Shown one piece after another: positions 7,832-16,352 of a DNA stretch of 64,000 bases (the stretch's first letter is position 1; each line of letters opens with the position of its first letter). This stretch comes from Pseudorhodobacter wandonensis (GTDB taxonomy: Bacteria; Pseudomonadota; Alphaproteobacteria; Rhodobacterales; Rhodobacteraceae). A program made the position numbers and the translations under genes. The stretch lies in assembly GCF_001202035.1 (NCBI RefSeq), contig NZ_LGHT01000042.1, positions 87,391 through 151,390 on the forward strand, given 5' to 3'. The notes below the pieces were generated by a model. That model saw nothing but the letters and a program-made list of their open reading frames with translations, was not told the DNA's origin and did not search any database.

Positions 7832-8887
7832 TCACTTGATCCGCTGCCGCAGCAACCAGACAAAGAACAACCCGCCGATCAACCCAGTGACAATTCCGAT
7901 CGGCATGTCATCCGGCGCCATAATCGTTCGTGCGATGATGTCTGCCCAAACAAGAAATACCGCCCCGCACAAAGCCGAGATCGGCAACAGGCGACGATAA
8001 TCGCCGCCCACCATAAGCCGCACAATATGTGGAATCATCAGGCCAACAAAGCCGATTATACCCGAGAACGCGACCATAACCCCTGTGATCAACGCGCCGA
8101 CAAAAAAGACGGTCAACCTGAAACGCGCAACCGGAATGCCCAATGTGGTTGCTGTCTCATCCCCGACAGTCATCGCATTCAGGGTGCCGGATTTCAGCCA
8201 CAGATAGGCCCCGCACCCCGCCAAAACTGTCGCCGGATAGATAAGCTGATCCCACTGCGCCAACCCAAGCCCGCCCAGCATCCAGAACACCACAGTGTGC
8301 GTTGCGCGTGGATCACCAAGAAAGATCAGCACATTCGCCGCTGACATCACGATGAAAGACACAGCAACCCCTGCCAAGATCAACCTGTCGGCACTGGTGG
8401 CAGATGCAAATTGTGACACGGCAAGAACCAAAAGGCTGGCACCAAGCGCCCCTAAAAACGCCAGCAACGGTACGGTCAAAAGGCCAATAAACAGCCCCGT
8501 GTGCAACAAGGCCAATATGGCACCAAACGCACCGCCCGCCGAAATACCCAAAAGATGCGGGTCGGCCAAAGGATTTCGCGTCACAGCCTGAAGGCTCGCG
8601 CCAACCATAGCCAAGCCGGCACCAACAAAACTGGCAAGAATGGCCCGTGGAAACCGTATATTCCAAACGATAGATTCACGCCCGTCGGACCAATCCATCA
8701 AAACAGTATGCGGGGCAATCTTATTGATCAGAATGCCCCAAACAGTGCCCAAAGGTATCGCCACAGCGCCGACACTTACAGCAATCGACAGCGACCCCAA
8801 AAGAACCGCAATGCCTGCAAGACCAACGGCCCAGAGGATTGCAGGTTTACGGGTGGGCGCTGTTGTCGATTGCTGAGGTATCGTCAT
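7832..8887 (-). CDS. ABC transporter permease, BtuC/FecCD family, probable cobalamin import
   Basis: A 351-residue inner-membrane permease of the FecCD/BtuC family with about ten hydrophobic segments. The family hallmarks are visible: PRAILASFVGAGLAMVGASLQ, NPLADPHLLGISAGG and the GFVGLMIPHIVR cytoplasmic coupling region that contacts the ATPase. It forms the channel for a metal-chelate or corrinoid importer. The substrate is inferred as cobalamin because the operon is headed by a cobalamin riboswitch (11165-11346). It is the last gene of the operon DUF1636-ATPase-binding protein-permease, separated from the binding-protein gene by only 6 bases. Confidence 0.92.
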   Translation of the reverse strand: MTIPQQSTTAPTRKPAILWAVGLAGIAVLLGSLSIAVSVGAVAIPLGTVWGILINKIAPHTVLMDWSDGRESIVWNIRFPRAILASFVGAGLAMVGASLQAVTRNPLADPHLLGISAGGAFGAILALLHTGLFIGLLTVPLLAFLGALGASLLVLAVSQFASATSADRLILAGVAVSFIVMSAANVLIFLGDPRATHTVVFWMLGGLGLAQWDQLIYPATVLAGCGAYLWLKSGTLNAMTVGDETATTLGIPVARFRLTVFFVGALITGVMVAFSGIIGFVGLMIPHIVRLMVGGDYRRLLPISALCGAVFLVWADIIARTIMAPDDMPIGIVTGLIGGLFFVWLLRQRIK

Positions 8888-8893
8888 GGCGTG

Positions 8894-9829
8894 TCAGTTG
8901 GCCCGAAAGCCGGCCGCAAGCGTCTTGATCGCGTCAATGTTGCGCGGCCCGGGGGTCGCCTCGACGTAATCAAGCACCACGAACCGATCATTGCGCACGG
9001 CATCAACATTCGCAAACGCCGGGTTAGACATCATGAGGGCGCGCTTTTGCTCGGCAGTAACCTCGCCATAGTTCACAATAACGATGACCTCGGGATTGCG
9101 TTCGACCACCGCCTCCCATCCAACCGTCGCCCAGCTTTTTTCCAGATCATTCATGATGTTTGTGCCGCCGGCGGCCTCGATCAACGCGTTCGGCATCGCG
9201 TAGCGGCCCGCTGTGAACGGGGCATCTTCGCCGCTGTCATAGACAAACACACGTGGCGCTGCCGCCAAAGCGGGAAGGGTTGCGAGGAAACTCGAAAGCT
9301 CGGCTTCATAGCCTTTGATCAAACCTTCGGCCCGTTCCGACACGCCAAAGATCGCGCCCAGATTGCGCAGGTCGTTATACATGTCATCCATTGATGCCGC
9401 AGCTTTTTTGCTGATGTGAATACAGCTTTCTGTCAGTTCATAGACTTTGATGCCAAACGGTTCCAACGTCTCGGGTGTAACCTCGCCCCCGACTTTCATG
9501 CCATAATTCCAGCCTGCAAAGAAAAAGTCGGCACCGGCCCCGATCAACACCTCTTTGGATGGGTATTTCGACGACAGTTCCGGCAATGCCTCGATGCCTT
9601 TGGTCATTTTTTCGTCCAGCGTCTTCCAGCCGGAAACACCGGTATAGCCGACCATGCGATCTGTAAGACCCAGCACCAGCATCATTTCCGTCAGGTTCAC
9701 GTCATTGGAAACCGCGGCCTTTGGCGGGGCGTCGAACGTAACCTCACGATTGCAACTTTTCACAGTAGTTTCGGCTGTCGCTGTGCTTGCCAGCAACATG
9801 GCAAATAGGGTTGCCAATGTCAGTTTCAT
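8894..9829 (-). CDS. Periplasmic substrate-binding protein, BtuF/FepB family, probable cobalamin binding
   Basis: A 311-residue class III periplasmic binding protein with an N-terminal Sec signal (MKLTLATLFAMLLASTATA). The two lobes of the family are seen with the NDVNLTEMMLVLG start of lobe 1, a long linking helix and the VERNPEVIVIVNYGE strand of lobe 2. The ATG at 9829 was chosen: AAGGA lies 8 bases upstream and the signal peptide starts there, whereas an in-frame TTG at 9847 would lie upstream of that ribosome binding site. It delivers ligand to the adjacent permease/ATPase. Cobalamin is inferred from the riboswitch; other chelates cannot be excluded. Confidence 0.9.
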   Translation of the reverse strand: MKLTLATLFAMLLASTATAETTVKSCNREVTFDAPPKAAVSNDVNLTEMMLVLGLTDRMVGYTGVSGWKTLDEKMTKGIEALPELSSKYPSKEVLIGAGADFFFAGWNYGMKVGGEVTPETLEPFGIKVYELTESCIHISKKAAASMDDMYNDLRNLGAIFGVSERAEGLIKGYEAELSSFLATLPALAAAPRVFVYDSGEDAPFTAGRYAMPNALIEAAGGTNIMNDLEKSWATVGWEAVVERNPEVIVIVNYGEVTAEQKRALMMSNPAFANVDAVRNDRFVVLDYVEATPGPRNIDAIKTLAAGFRAN

Positions 9830-9843
9830 TGAGGTCGTCCTTA

Positions 9844-10626
9844 TCAAAGTGGAAGCGTGAAGGAAAAATGCGACGCCCCGCTCGGGGCAAGCTGTTCGCG
9901 CCGCGCCTGAACGCGAAACGTATCAGACACAAGCCTGTCGGTCAGAAGCGAATGCGGCGGCCCGAAGCCTTGGGGATACCCGTCTTTCAGGATCAGCACG
10001 TCATCGCAGATACCCGCCGCCATGTTCAGGTCGTGCAGCGACACAACAATCGTCAGACCCAAGTTTTGGATCAATGACATGACTTCAAGCTGGTGGCGCA
10101 CATCAAGGTGGTTGGTTGGCTCATCAAGAATCAGAACCTGCGGTTCCTGCGCCAAGGCCCGCGCCACCATCACACGCTGGCGCTCTCCTCCTGACAGGGT
10201 GCCAAAGTCACGGTTCGCCAAAACATGCAGGCCAAGAAAGTCCAAAACCTGATCAACGACCCTCTCATCGCCTGCGCCCAAATTTGCAAAACCCGACCGA
10301 TGGGGGGTTCGCCCCAAACGGACAGTTTCACGCACGGTCAGGCCGAATGCGAACGCCTGCTCTTGCAAGACAGCCGCGATTCGCCGCGCTGCATCACGGG
10401 CAGGCATTGCCCAGATGTCCTGCCCATCAACCCGCACATGCCCTGTCTTGGGCTTTTGAAACCGATAAAGCAGCCGCAGCAGCGTCGATTTCCCGGCACC
10501 ATTGGGGCCAACCACGCCAAGCACACGACCCGCAGCAAGATTGAATGTCGTGGCATGCAGCACCGGCTTGGACGAGTTGGTCGGGTTCCAACTTACGCCC
10601 TTCACCTCTAGATCAGCCGCCCTCAT
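9844..10626 (-). CDS. ABC transporter ATP-binding protein, BtuD/FecE family
   Basis: A 260-residue ATPase energising the importer. Walker A GPNGAGKSTLLR (about 39-50), Q-loop in AAVLQEQ, signature LSGGERQRV, Walker B VLILDEP and the switch His in VSLHDLNMAAG are all intact. It overlaps the upstream DUF1636 gene by 4 bases and precedes the binding-protein gene by 14 bases. The gene order ATPase, binding protein, permease is unlike the E. coli btu genes, but the shared riboswitch supports corrinoid transport. Confidence 0.93.
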   Translation of the reverse strand: MRAADLEVKGVSWNPTNSSKPVLHATTFNLAAGRVLGVVGPNGAGKSTLLRLLYRFQKPKTGHVRVDGQDIWAMPARDAARRIAAVLQEQAFAFGLTVRETVRLGRTPHRSGFANLGAGDERVVDQVLDFLGLHVLANRDFGTLSGGERQRVMVARALAQEPQVLILDEPTNHLDVRHQLEVMSLIQNLGLTIVVSLHDLNMAAGICDDVLILKDGYPQGFGPPHSLLTDRLVSDTFRVQARREQLAPSGASHFSFTLPL

Positions 10627-11030
10627 GATGCGCGAACATCACAGGTTTCCATTGCGATAATCGCAGAAGGCACCCGAGCAAGAGTGGACGTACGCAGCTT
10701 TCCAGGCCGCTCGAATGACGACGACCAACCATCATGCAAATAGGCATATTGCTTTGCAAAGGTCACCAGATCGTCAATGTCTTCATTCGGATCTATATCG
10801 CCAAACAGATAAGTGGCTTTTTGACTGCCGTGATAGGCAACGGTGCATGGCCGGTCACAGCCCGCCATACAGGCCACGCCCGACACTTCGAAATCCTCGG
10901 AAAGGGCATCACCCGCCGCCGTGATCGCCGCCCTTAGCGCGTCAATCAACTCATACCCCGGACGACACTCGGTGCCTTTGTGTTTGCACGACGTGCAAAT
11001 GGTAATTCTGTGGTTTTTCTGCATGGTCAT
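10623..11030 (-). CDS. DUF1636 protein, cysteine-rich, ferredoxin-like
   Basis: A 135-residue DUF1636 protein with cysteines in the order of thioredoxin-fold [2Fe-2S] ferredoxins: CTSCKHKGTEC near the N terminus and CMAGCDRPC in the middle. Members of this family commonly occur with cobalamin transport or synthesis genes in alphaproteobacteria, but the biochemical role is not established. As first gene behind the cobalamin riboswitch it should be repressed when B12 is plentiful. A role in reducing or handling imported corrinoid or cobalt is plausible inference. Confidence 0.85.
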   Translation of the reverse strand: MTMQKNHRITICTSCKHKGTECRPGYELIDALRAAITAAGDALSEDFEVSGVACMAGCDRPCTVAYHGSQKATYLFGDIDPNEDIDDLVTFAKQYAYLHDGWSSSFERPGKLRTSTLARVPSAIIAMETCDVRAS

Positions 11031-11164
11031 TTCGCCCTCCGCGATAATGCGGGGCGCAGGGCAGATATGCTTTGAAGCACGGGAATTTCCGCGTCGCCAT
11101 CATAACCTCCGAACCAGACCCCCCGTCTGGGTTGAGTTGCATTGACGACACCATTGTGCCGTTG

Positions 11165-11346
11165 ATGGCAGGTCTCCTGACTTGCGGATCAGCGTTCCCC
11201 CGAACCTTCCCAAGCCATAGGCTCAGTGGTCTTCTCGGGGTCACTCACCGCTCACAGTTGCGGGGGCAGCTACGGATTTGGCGCCTGTTGGCTCCTCCTC
11301 ACCGTATTCCCTTTTCATCCCGACCGCATGTTCGGCGGCCGGAAAC
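11165..11346 (-). promoter_or_regulatory. Cobalamin (AdoCbl) riboswitch
   Basis: Read on the - strand, all the conserved blocks are present in order: GATGAAAAGGGAA, GCTGCCCCCGCAACTGTGA, CCACTG with GGGAAGG, and the 3' element AAGTCAGGAGACCTGCC. This is a textbook cobalamin riboswitch. It lies about 135 bases before the DUF1636 start and should shut down the four-gene import operon when adenosylcobalamin is bound. Confidence 0.97.
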
Positions 11347-11648
11347 CATCAAACGTATCACTGAAAGATTTGGGCCCATCCGTCAAGCCACCACGACCGA
11401 TTTAACACATGGTCAAACGCGCCAGATTGCACCCCCCAACAGGTTTGACGCCACGCGACAGCATTTCCTGCCACCGTGGCGCGGTGTGCGCAAAAACCGC
11501 CAGCTACGCAAAAAACCTATGAATTTAAGGCTTTTTTAAAGCTGTTATCGCATAACAAGCTTGCGTTTTTGCCTAACACGGGGTCTGGCCGCATGGTTTC
11601 CCCATCACCCGACACCACGGGACATTCTTAACAAAGGGGAAACCGAAC
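11347..11648. other. Divergent promoter region, no gene seen
   Basis: About 300 bases between the riboswitch aptamer (-) and the peptidoglycan-binding protein gene (+). It must hold the start of the B12 operon transcript and the promoter of the rightward gene. No coding frame or structured RNA was recognised. Confidence 0.5.
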
Positions 11649-12245
11649 ATGCTGCTTAAATCCAGATCCATCGCCGCCGCCACAGCAATCTCTATGACCT
11701 TGGTTGCCGCCGTGCCAGCCCACGCCTGGGGGCGGAGCGAGCAAAACGCCTTGAAAACGATTGTTGCCGCTTTGGCAGTCGGCGCGATCATCTATCAGGG
11801 GCAAAAAAGCAAAGCCGCCCCTGCACCGCAACCCGCCCCCAAACCGGTCTATCGCCAACCAGCCCCGCAACAGCCCGTATACCAACAGCCCGTATACCAG
11901 CCGCCTGTATACCGGCAGCCCACCTATAACGAACCGCGCTACCAACAGCCCACCTATCAACAGCCGCAGCATGAAACCGGCCGCGTAATTGGCCAAACCA
12001 CGACCTATGGCTCGGGCGTCAATGCCACCACGGCGGCGCAGGTGTTCAATTCCTACTCGCCCTATCAGCGCATCGCGATCCAGCGCAAACTGACCGAGTT
12101 CGGCTATTACTCCGGTGCGCTCGATGGCACCTTTGGTCCGCGCACACATCAGGCGGTTTATGAATTTGCCCGCGTCGCCGGTAAACAAGACGCGCTGGGC
12201 GATGCGCGGGGGGCTTCGCAGGTTTATAACGCCTTGCTAGGCTAG
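11649..12245 (+). CDS. Secreted peptidoglycan-binding-domain protein with Gln/Pro/Tyr repeat linker
   Basis: A 198-residue exported protein. Signal peptide to about residue 26 (VAAVPAHA), a hydrophobic segment (AALAVGAIIYQG), then a low-complexity linker of Y-x-Q-P repeats (about 58-110), and a C-terminal PG_binding_1-like domain (about 130-195: RIAIQRKLTEFGYYSGALDG, FGPRTHQAVYEFA). The domain suggests attachment to the cell wall; the linker would span the periplasm. AAGGGG lies about 10 bases before the ATG. It stands alone between the B12 operon and a convergent cold-shock gene. A catalytic domain is missing, so a structural or adaptor role is likely. Confidence 0.85.
   Translation: MLLKSRSIAAATAISMTLVAAVPAHAWGRSEQNALKTIVAALAVGAIIYQGQKSKAAPAPQPAPKPVYRQPAPQQPVYQQPVYQPPVYRQPTYNEPRYQQPTYQQPQHETGRVIGQTTTYGSGVNATTAAQVFNSYSPYQRIAIQRKLTEFGYYSGALDGTFGPRTHQAVYEFARVAGKQDALGDARGASQVYNALLG
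11862..11970 (+). repeat. Tandem repeat encoding Tyr/Gln/Pro-rich linker
   Basis: Degenerate in-frame 12-15-base units of the type CAACAGCCCGTATAC, repeated about eight times inside the peptidoglycan-binding protein gene. Unit number may vary between strains. Confidence 0.75.
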
Positions 12246-12268
12246 GGCATCGTTCGGGCATAAAAAAA

Positions 12269-12297
12269 TGGGGGCGGCCGACTTGCGGCCACCCCCA
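12269..12297 (-). terminator. Rho-independent terminator of the cold-shock gene
   Basis: Stem TGGGGG-GGCCG / CGGCC-CCCCCA with a T run of seven on the - strand. Between convergent genes, so it probably also limits rightward read-through. Confidence 0.9.
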
Positions 12298-12319
12298 CTT
12301 TGGTCACGTGATTGGCAGA

Positions 12320-12526
12320 TTATGCCAATACGAGGTTCACAGCCGACTCGCGGCCATCACGGCCTGCTTCGATGTCGAACGTCACTGCTTGACCGTCGTC
12401 AAGCTGACGGATACCAGCGCGTTCCAACGCCGAGATGTGTACAAACACATCACGCGCGCCGCCTGCTGGTGCGATAAACCCAAAACCTTTGGTTGCGTTA
12501 AACCATTTCACGGTGCCAGTGGCCAT
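12320..12526 (-). CDS. CspA family cold-shock protein
   Basis: A 68-residue single cold-shock domain. RNP1 (KGFGFIAP) and RNP2 (DVFVHIS) motifs are intact, so it should bind single-stranded RNA/DNA as an RNA chaperone. Start at 12526 because the protein begins [10 protein letters not shown] as in all family members and TAGGAG lies 9 bases upstream; codons beyond it are the leader. The untranslated leader may carry thermo-regulation, as is known for cspA genes, but no structure was verified. Confidence 0.96.
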   Translation of the reverse strand: MATGTVKWFNATKGFGFIAPAGGARDVFVHISALERAGIRQLDDGQAVTFDIEAGRDGRESAVNLVLA

Positions 12527-12759
12527 CGTGTATACTCCTAAAGTTTCACCACCCACGTTTTGCGGCGGTCCGGCTCTGTCAGATCAAGATCGAAAGACTG
12601 AAGCCGTAAGGGAAACAGAAGTCGAAAAAGAAAGCGTCGCAGAGACCACATAGCCAGAACCTGCCTAAATAGCAAGGGTGGGGCCTTGCAACCATTCTGC
12701 TTGCAGCAGGATACAGCGCGATCTAGCCTGCCCTGAACCATTCCCGAAAGGCGGCTCCT

Positions 12760-13215
12760 ATGTTTACACGCATCTTGCAGCTCTTTTCCCCCGGTCATCA
12801 TTACCGCACCCCCCTGCCCGAGGCCGATGCAAAACACGCCCTCGGGGCGCTTTTGGTGCGGGTGGCGCAGGCCGATCACGCCTATCTTTTCCAAGAGGTC
12901 GAACAAATCGACCGCATCCTAGCCAAACGTTTTGGCCTGAACCTGCTTGACGCTGCCAAACTGCGGGCCAGTTGCGAAAGGCTGCTTGAAACCATACCCG
13001 AGACCGACAAACTGCTGGCCGTTTTGCATGATGCCATTGACCTGCCCGAGCGCGAGGCCACCCTGCTTGCAATTTGGCAGGTGATATATTCTGACGGCAT
13101 GATCCATGCGGCCGAAGATGAAATCGTCTCCTTGGTTCAGCAAACCCTTGGCGTTTCCCCCGAGGTCTGCGCCCGCCTGCGCAGCGAGGCTTTGGCCGCC
13201 CTCAAAGACGCCTGA
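12760..13215 (+). CDS. TerB-like (tellurite resistance family) protein
   Basis: A 151-residue all-helical cytoplasmic protein of the TerB-like family. Conserved acidic positions are seen in AQADHAYLFQEVEQI and IYSDGMIHAAEDEIV, the repeated Asp/Glu motifs of the family proposed to bind metal. Such stand-alone TerB proteins are common in alphaproteobacteria, with unknown function. It is a single gene following a 230-base spacer, with the large caspase gene convergent downstream. No other ter genes are nearby, so tellurite resistance should not be assumed. Confidence 0.8.
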   Translation: MFTRILQLFSPGHHYRTPLPEADAKHALGALLVRVAQADHAYLFQEVEQIDRILAKRFGLNLLDAAKLRASCERLLETIPETDKLLAVLHDAIDLPEREATLLAIWQVIYSDGMIHAAEDEIVSLVQQTLGVSPEVCARLRSEALAALKDA

Positions 13216-13460
13216 CATGGGGGCGCAGGGTACAAGGCGTTCCCAACAGGTTAAGAACGGGTTAATTTTTCGGCGCAAGTTGTTTTAAATCAACGACTTG
13301 AATAAACGTCCGCGCGCGTACCGCACCGGCCGCCCGCAGCCCGAACCCCACCCCCCCCCTAATCCTGCACCGCAAGGCACCGTTTCTGGCGGCGGAACAG
13401 GAGGTATTTAGACCAAGATGAAGCCCACCAGAATCGCCTGATCGGCAGGCTTTGCCAAAG
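13216..13460. other. Intergenic region with nine-C tract
   Basis: About 245 bases between the convergent TerB-like and caspase genes. It contains a run of nine C (13351-13359) and a small hairpin GCCTG-ATCGG-CAGGC (13437-13451). Short frames here have no recognisable content. Confidence 0.5.
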
Positions 13461-15554
13461 TTAAAATGCAGGCACAGTATCAAGTTCGAACTGCAGCATC
13501 ATCGGTGCCGGACCTGAGGCATCTTCTTCCACAAGCGGCGCGGCGGCGCGGGTGGTTTGGCCAAAGCCTGCCTCAAACAAGGCCGCTGTCAGGCCCTGCC
13601 GGGCGGGCTGGCTGGCATCACGTGTGGTTTCCACCGCGTCTTGCGCCAGAAAGCCGAGGTTTTCGACAGCCGTTTGTGGCTGCGCCGGCGTCATCACCAT
13701 AACGATCCGATCACGGCCATAGGCAGCGTCAGTGATCCGCAGCAGGCCTTGTTTCAGGCGATCACCGGGCTGCATCCGGCCTGCGAACATATGGGTGATC
13801 GAATAGTCTGAGCCGACATAAAGCACGTTCAGGTCAACCGGAAAATCATTGTCGTTCACCGCCTCGACATGCACCTCATCATCGGGGATCAGGCGTGGCA
13901 CGCCAGAGCTGGGCAAAGGGTGCAGGGTTTTGTCTTGCTTGGTGCGGGTCATCAGACCCACCTCGACCTTAAGGTCACCCGCATCAACGGCCGCCCCCAA
14001 CTTCATCAGGTTGATCGCTTTGGCCATTTGCACCAGCGTATCGGCCAGCACCGTACCCAGAGTTGCCGCGTCTTTGTCACCGGTTGACACCGATGGCGTG
14101 GTGTCAAGATTGCCCGAGAGGCCGGTTGCAGGCAGTACCCATAGCGCATCGGGGCGCGGGCTATCGGGCAACACAGCAAGGCGCAGATCGGCCTCCTCCC
14201 CCGCTGGAACAAAGATCAGGCGCGGGCCGCTTTCAACTTTCAACTGGTCCATAGCCGCGGCAAGTGCAGTGGCCGGCGCAGACCCGGATTCGGGCAACGC
14301 AACGGTCAAGGTGAAATCAATATCTGACGATATTTTGCGCAGGGTAAGGCCCGCAGGCAAGGTTTGGGGCAACATTTTTCCGCTATATTCGACAGGGGTA
14401 GCAGTGGCGGTAAAGGTATCGACAGAGGTGACCTTAACATAGCCAAGGGCTGCTTCGATTTTATCAGCCGCGCTGACCAATACCGCCAGAATCGCCCCGT
14501 CACGCAGACCGTGCAAAGTACCTGCGGTCAGCGTCAAACCAGCGTCGGTTTTTGTTGCAGGCCATTGAGCCACGCGCGGACCCGCCTCGCCGGAAAAGAC
14601 GATATGATCTAGATCGCCTTCAAACATCGGGGTCGATTGCGCCAGGTTTTCGACCGAATATTTGCGCAGCACTTCTTGCCCGATCTGGGCATAGCTGGCC
14701 TGCGGAAATTCGGCCAAGGTTTCCATCAGGGCATAGGTAAACACACCTTGGGCCACACGGTCCGGCTTGCCTTTGGGCAGGCGTTTCTCGGGGGTGACCT
14801 CATCGGTTTGGGCGGCGAAGAACGCCACCAGAGAGCCGCCCTTGCCGCTACTTGTCACAGGTGCCTGCGCTTGGTCGCGCGGGTTGGCGGGGGGCATGGC
14901 GCGGGTTTGGGCGGCGTCCATTTCGGCGGCTGGCACGCCCAGCGCCTCGGGGGCCAGTTGGCGCGTACGGACCTCTTCATCGCCCGAAGGCGCGGAACGG
15001 GTGGCGGTACCGGAATGGCAGGCATCAAACACCACCCAAACATCGGCGCCCTTTGCGCGCAGCCCATCCAGCATTTGGCCGATTTCATCATCGACCAAAG
15101 CATTTTCAACCGTGCCAGTGGTATCAGACCACGGGCCAATATCGACGGGCAAGAACATCTCATCCAGACCGTCCAGTTCATCCTCGGGGTTCAGGGCGGG
15201 GGCTTGGGTGCCGTGGCCGGAAAAATGCAAGTAGACAAAGTCGCCGGGCTGCACTTTGGCAGTAAGGTCGGCAAAAGCGGTGCGAATTGCGCCAAGCGTC
15301 GGGCGGGTTGCGCCCTCAACCCCATCCGACAAAATGGCCACATTCTGCGCCTCAAACGGCACGGGCGCTGCTGTTTTCAGGTAGGTTGCAACCAGTTTGA
15401 CGTCATTCGACGGGCCTTTCAGCCAATATTGCGGGGCAAGACTGGCATAATCATTCGCCCCGATCAGCAAGGCATAGTTTTCGCGCGCAAAGGCTGTGGT
15501 TGAAAGGCCCATCAAGGATGCCGCAGCGACACCAATCAAATATGACTTTTTCAA
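13461..15554 (-). CDS. Secreted caspase-like (metacaspase/peptidase C14) protease
   Basis: A 697-residue exported caspase-family protein. Signal peptide to about residue 23 (MGLSTTAFA), then a C14 domain (about 24-320) with the His-Cys dyad H113 in LHFSGHGTQ and C178 in VFDACHSGT. The remaining 370 residues look like beta-rich accessory domains ending in a DUF4384-like region (NDNDFPVDLNVLYVGSDYSI). Caspase relatives of this type usually cleave after Arg or Lys. Start is a TTG at 15554; the ribosome binding site is a run of nine G (see 15561-15569). It is co-transcribed with the PPC-like gene upstream, 15 bases apart, and is paralogous to the gene at 21323-23302. Confidence 0.9.
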   Translation of the reverse strand: MKKSYLIGVAAASLMGLSTTAFARENYALLIGANDYASLAPQYWLKGPSNDVKLVATYLKTAAPVPFEAQNVAILSDGVEGATRPTLGAIRTAFADLTAKVQPGDFVYLHFSGHGTQAPALNPEDELDGLDEMFLPVDIGPWSDTTGTVENALVDDEIGQMLDGLRAKGADVWVVFDACHSGTATRSAPSGDEEVRTRQLAPEALGVPAAEMDAAQTRAMPPANPRDQAQAPVTSSGKGGSLVAFFAAQTDEVTPEKRLPKGKPDRVAQGVFTYALMETLAEFPQASYAQIGQEVLRKYSVENLAQSTPMFEGDLDHIVFSGEAGPRVAQWPATKTDAGLTLTAGTLHGLRDGAILAVLVSAADKIEAALGYVKVTSVDTFTATATPVEYSGKMLPQTLPAGLTLRKISSDIDFTLTVALPESGSAPATALAAAMDQLKVESGPRLIFVPAGEEADLRLAVLPDSPRPDALWVLPATGLSGNLDTTPSVSTGDKDAATLGTVLADTLVQMAKAINLMKLGAAVDAGDLKVEVGLMTRTKQDKTLHPLPSSGVPRLIPDDEVHVEAVNDNDFPVDLNVLYVGSDYSITHMFAGRMQPGDRLKQGLLRITDAAYGRDRIVMVMTPAQPQTAVENLGFLAQDAVETTRDASQPARQGLTAALFEAGFGQTTRAAAPLVEEDASGPAPMMLQFELDTVPAF

Positions 15555-15560
15555 AATCTT

Positions 15561-15569
15561 CCCCCCCCC
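15561..15569 (-). repeat. Nine-G homopolymer in the ribosome binding site of the caspase gene
   Basis: On the - strand the entire 15-base spacer between the two genes is nine G followed by AAGATT and the TTG start. The tract forms the Shine-Dalgarno region. Long G runs are prone to slippage, so the distance or strength of the site could vary. Confidence 0.7.
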
Positions 15570-16196
15570 TTAATTCGTCATCAAGGCATAGCTAGTTGCT
15601 GCGCTGCCCTTATTTTCGACCAATAGCACATAGCCGCCGCTTTCGGCCGGCCGCCACCCGCAATAGGCTATGTGCGACACGTCACTGTCCGCACAGACGA
15701 GGCGGCCTTGCGAGTCTTTGATGGTCAGGTTCAGATCAACTGCCGATTTTGCCTCGACATAAACCTCGGCATATTCGCCACCTTTGAAATCAATCCGCGG
15801 ATAGGTATCGGTGCGTCCACTGGCCAGTTTGCCGATGTTGTAGACGGGACCGGTGACGACGCCTTTGGTCGCGTCAACACGGGCATCCTCGATCAGGCCC
15901 AGCAACGCGTCATCACCTGCGGCAAAGGTTTCAGCGACGGCCAACATATCGGCCCAGCCCAGCAGCCCGTCTTCGGCGCTCTCGCCATTCAGGGCGCTGC
16001 GATCTGTTTGGACCGGGTTGGTTTGTTTACGCAGCTTGGCGGCTGCAAGAACCAAAATCGGGTCTTTGGCAGCCTCGCCCGCCGCGAAAAGCCGTGATGA
16101 CAGCTCTATAGTCTTAATCGGGCTGATCGGATCTGCTTGAAGGGGGAATGCCAGAAGAGATGCTGCCGAAATGACACAAAAAATACTGCGCTTCAT
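15570..16196 (-). CDS. Secreted protein with C-terminal PPC-like beta-sandwich
   Basis: A 208-residue exported protein. Signal peptide MKRSIFCVISAASLLAFPLQA (21 residues), a helical part (about 25-120), then a C-terminal domain (about 130-208) resembling bacterial pre-peptidase C-terminal (PPC) domains: DLNLTIKDSQGRLVCADSD ... WRPAESGGYVLLVENKG. Two cysteines in this part may form a disulfide. The start at 16196 is set by AAGGA 8 bases upstream; longer frames would enter the divergent promoter region. It is first gene of the operon with the caspase gene, so it may be its partner, inhibitor or substrate. No catalytic residues were recognised. Confidence 0.75.
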   Translation of the reverse strand: MKRSIFCVISAASLLAFPLQADPISPIKTIELSSRLFAAGEAAKDPILVLAAAKLRKQTNPVQTDRSALNGESAEDGLLGWADMLAVAETFAAGDDALLGLIEDARVDATKGVVTGPVYNIGKLASGRTDTYPRIDFKGGEYAEVYVEAKSAVDLNLTIKDSQGRLVCADSDVSHIAYCGWRPAESGGYVLLVENKGSAATSYALMTN

Positions 16197-16352
16197 AAAA
16201 TAATTCCTTCCCAAAGGACCATCACTTGGCAAAGGATAGAAAGCTGATGCCTTGACGTAAACCGTTGTTTTTTGTGTGACGGCCTTTGTCATGTGTACCT
16301 GATGGGCACTGCTGTTAGCCTGCTGGAAAGGATAGAGGAAAAGGCAAAACAT

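Noticed and set aside
7601..8344. Rightward open frame of 247 codons over the permease gene
   Set aside because: Antisense to a clear FecCD permease; His/Arg/Gln-rich with no family resemblance.
11862..11970. Possible CRISPR-like repeat array
   Set aside because: In-frame coding repeat of a Tyr/Gln/Pro linker; units are short, degenerate and without spacers.
12760..13215. Tellurite resistance operon
   Set aside because: Only a TerB-like gene is present; no TerC, TerD or TerZ neighbours.
13262..13483. 73-codon leftward frame upstream of nothing
   Set aside because: Overlaps the caspase 3' end and the poly-C tract; composition random.
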